Of a stretch of 64,000 nt of DNA, positions 62,550-64,000 are shown in pieces (positions within the stretch are counted from its first letter, which is position 1; every line of letters begins with the position of its first letter). The stretch covers positions 1 to 64,000 of the forward strand of contig CAZCZZ010000008.1 in the NCBI GenBank assembly GCA_964503335.1, written 5' to 3'. A model generated the notes under the pieces. That model ran no database searches, was not told where the DNA came from, and worked only from the letters and a program-made list of their open reading frames with translations. Made by a program: the position numbers and the translations under genes. Source of the DNA: CAZCZZ01 sp964503335 (lineage in GTDB: Bacteria; Verrucomicrobiota; Kiritimatiellia; CAIVKH01).

Positions 62550-64000
62550 ATGGGAAACCTTCGAATTGTCTGTATCGGGTTGATCTTGCTGGCGGCGGGA
62601 GTTCCCGCTCGCGCCCAGATGGGTTCTGCGCCATTCGTTCAGGACCCGCTGGCGGATGGACTGATCACCTTCGAGGCGGAGAACTACCACTCGATGATTG
62701 TGACGAATGGACGGTCGTGGGTGCCGGTCACGAATGGCAACTTCTCGGGCGGGTTGGCCATGCAGGTCCTGCCGAACACGGGTGCCAATTTCAATGTGCT
62801 CTTCGGCCTCACCGCGCCGCGACTGGATTACCGGATCCAGTTCAATCGCACCGGTCCGCATGTCATTACGATTCGGGGTGTGGGGATCACGGGAAGCGAT
62901 GACTCGGTTCATGCCGGCTTCGACAACGCCTATGTCAGCACGAGCGATCGCATCTATGGGTTCGACGGCACACCGCGCTGGTCGGCGTCGACACTGGATG
63001 GTCCGATCGCCATCGTGAATGTTCCCTCCGTCGGCGAGCACACAGTGAATGTGTGGATGCGCGAGGACGGGTTCATCATCGACAAGATATCCGTCAGCGC
63101 GAACACGAATTTCCTGCCGCAAGGACTTGGGCCGCCCGAAAGCGACCACGTCGGTTCGACCGGGACCTCGTCGGCCGACCCCATGTCCACCTTCATCACC
63201 TCCATGGTGATGACCAATGGCGCGCTGCAGGTCGGCTTCACGCCGGTGCCCGACGCCGATACCTACTCGGCTGGCGTCGGGAGCAACACGACGCAACTTG
63301 CGGACGGCGCATGGGCCAATGGCTACGCTCTCACGCTTCCGCTGGACAACGAGGCCGGAAAATTCGTCGCCGTGAAAGCGACGCCTGTCGATTCAAACTA
63401 TGTTGCCGCGGTCAACGCGCTGAATCGCCTTGCGTACGGTCCAACGCCGGACGAGCTCCTTCGCGTGGCCGCAGGTCCCGGCGCGATCGGCGCGGCGGCC
63501 TTCGTCGCGGAGCAGATCTCGCCGGAACTGCTGACGGAGACGGCGGATGCCGATCCGCAGATCACCACGCTTGCGAACGAGATCGAATCGATCGCGGCCG
63601 ACATCACCGACTTGCAGGCGTGGCATCTCTTGCGCGCGGTGAAGGCGAAGCGCCAGTTGCTTGAGACGCTGATGCAGTTCACCGACAACCATTTCACGAC
63701 GTACTACTGGAAGTCGCGCTGGACCATCGATGCGTGGGGCCCGACCTGGGACGAGGCGGGCTACATCGCGGCGGAGCTTGAATACCGCGAGTTGGAGAAG
63801 TGGCGCCAGGTGCTGCTGGATCCCAACGGGACCTTCTACGACCTGTTGAAGATCAGCGCCGAAAGCCCTGCGATGCTGATCTACCTCGACTCCATCACGA
63901 GCGTCCTCGGCGCGCCAAATGAGAACTACTCGCGCGAGATCATGGAGCTCTTCTGCATGGGCGTGGACAACGGATACGACCAGAGCGACATCGTGGCGAT
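62550..64000 (+). CDS. DUF1800 protein with N-terminal CBM6-like domain (partial, runs off window)
   Basis: 483 codons are visible with no stop. A signal peptide (MGNLRIVCIGLILLAAGVPA) is followed by a beta-sandwich of CBM6-like type beginning LITFEAENYHSMI (about 40-185). A linker with Fn3-like VGFTPVPDADTYSAGVG leads to DUF1800, starting NALNRLAYGPTPDELLRV and containing NENYSREIMELFCMGVDNGY. DUF1800 proteins are often followed by a DUF1501 gene, which would be just outside. They are exported and common in Planctomycetes and Verrucomicrobia; function unknown. Confidence 0.9.
   Translation, partial: MGNLRIVCIGLILLAAGVPARAQMGSAPFVQDPLADGLITFEAENYHSMIVTNGRSWVPVTNGNFSGGLAMQVLPNTGANFNVLFGLTAPRLDYRIQFNRTGPHVITIRGVGITGSDDSVHAGFDNAYVSTSDRIYGFDGTPRWSASTLDGPIAIVNVPSVGEHTVNVWMREDGFIIDKISVSANTNFLPQGLGPPESDHVGSTGTSSADPMSTFITSMVMTNGALQVGFTPVPDADTYSAGVGSNTTQLADGAWANGYALTLPLDNEAGKFVAVKATPVDSNYVAAVNALNRLAYGPTPDELLRVAAGPGAIGAAAFVAEQISPELLTETADADPQITTLANEIESIAADITDLQAWHLLRAVKAKRQLLETLMQFTDNHFTTYYWKSRWTIDAWGPTWDEAGYIAAELEYRELEKWRQVLLDPNGTFYDLLKISAESPAMLIYLDSITSVLGAPNENYSREIMELFCMGVDNGYDQSDIVA

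Overview
The window is a G+C-rich (about 60% by eye), gene-dense bacterial chromosome segment with 63 protein genes, one tRNA, one convincing 6S RNA and many intergenic palindromes. Several traits point to the PVC superphylum (Verrucomicrobiota, Kiritimatiellota or Lentisphaerota), although no rRNA is present to settle it. These are a pseudopilin with the H-X9-DG motif, a DUF1800 protein led by a carbohydrate-binding-like domain, extracellular proteins with the N-L-x-x-W-T type C-terminal module, the LarB/LarC pair, and an intergenic space full of short inverted repeats. No phage, insertion sequence or CRISPR array was seen.

Layout. 0.1-2.6 kb: a hybrid histidine kinase without the usual phospho-accepting His, divergent from a DedA protein, then tRNA-Arg. 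2.6-6.3 kb: a possible small RNA with a terminator, hisF, hisI, trpE and trpG. 6.4-9.6 kb: a TPR protein, larB and larC; larC carries a 100-N assembly gap flanked by a 55-bp duplicate, and collapsing it restores the frame. 9.7-18.5 kb, minus strand: a long housekeeping run, in transcription order 6S RNA, rarA, 5-formyl-THF cyclo-ligase, rny, ymdB, xseA, xseB, a DegP-like protease, tlyA and nadK. 18.5-22 kb: pheS-pheT. 22-26.6 kb: a Deg9-like protease, an SDR enzyme, a ZIP-like permease with a built-in cyclic-nucleotide-binding domain, and a sulfotransferase. 26.6-30.1 kb: the most unusual stretch, holding a small C-x-x-C protein, a Met-rich secreted protein, an H-X9-DG pseudopilin and a COX1 homologue that keeps only the low-spin heme ligands. 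30.1-34.2 kb: a secreted alpha-amylase with starch-binding-type repeats and a DUF218 protein. 34.3-39.5 kb: a sulfotransferase/triple GT2 fusion, an Asp-box propeller and a MoaD/ThiS-like protein. 39.7-42.5 kb: uvrA. 42.8-50.2 kb: a TPR/ExbB/ExbD/TonB-like/zinc-ribbon operon running into hisD and hisC. 50.3-54 kb: a secreted carbohydrate-binding protein, a SurA-N-like protein, a lipoprotein, a ParE-type toxin-antitoxin pair and two small membrane proteins. 54.1-61.4 kb: a complete F-type ATP synthase operon with atpI/atpZ-like genes. 61.5-64 kb: a cytidylate-kinase-like protein and a truncated DUF1800 protein.

How the parts work together. Histidine synthesis is split over two loci (hisFI and hisDC). 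The ATP synthase c subunit looks proton-coupled. The amylase and the carbohydrate-binding protein share a domain type and both have LacI-type operator-like palindromes upstream, which suggests a starch regulon. The COX1-like cluster is the best candidate for an undescribed system: a membrane protein likely to hold one bis-His heme and no oxygen-reducing site, made together with a pseudopilin and a Met-rich secreted protein, possibly for envelope redox or metal handling.
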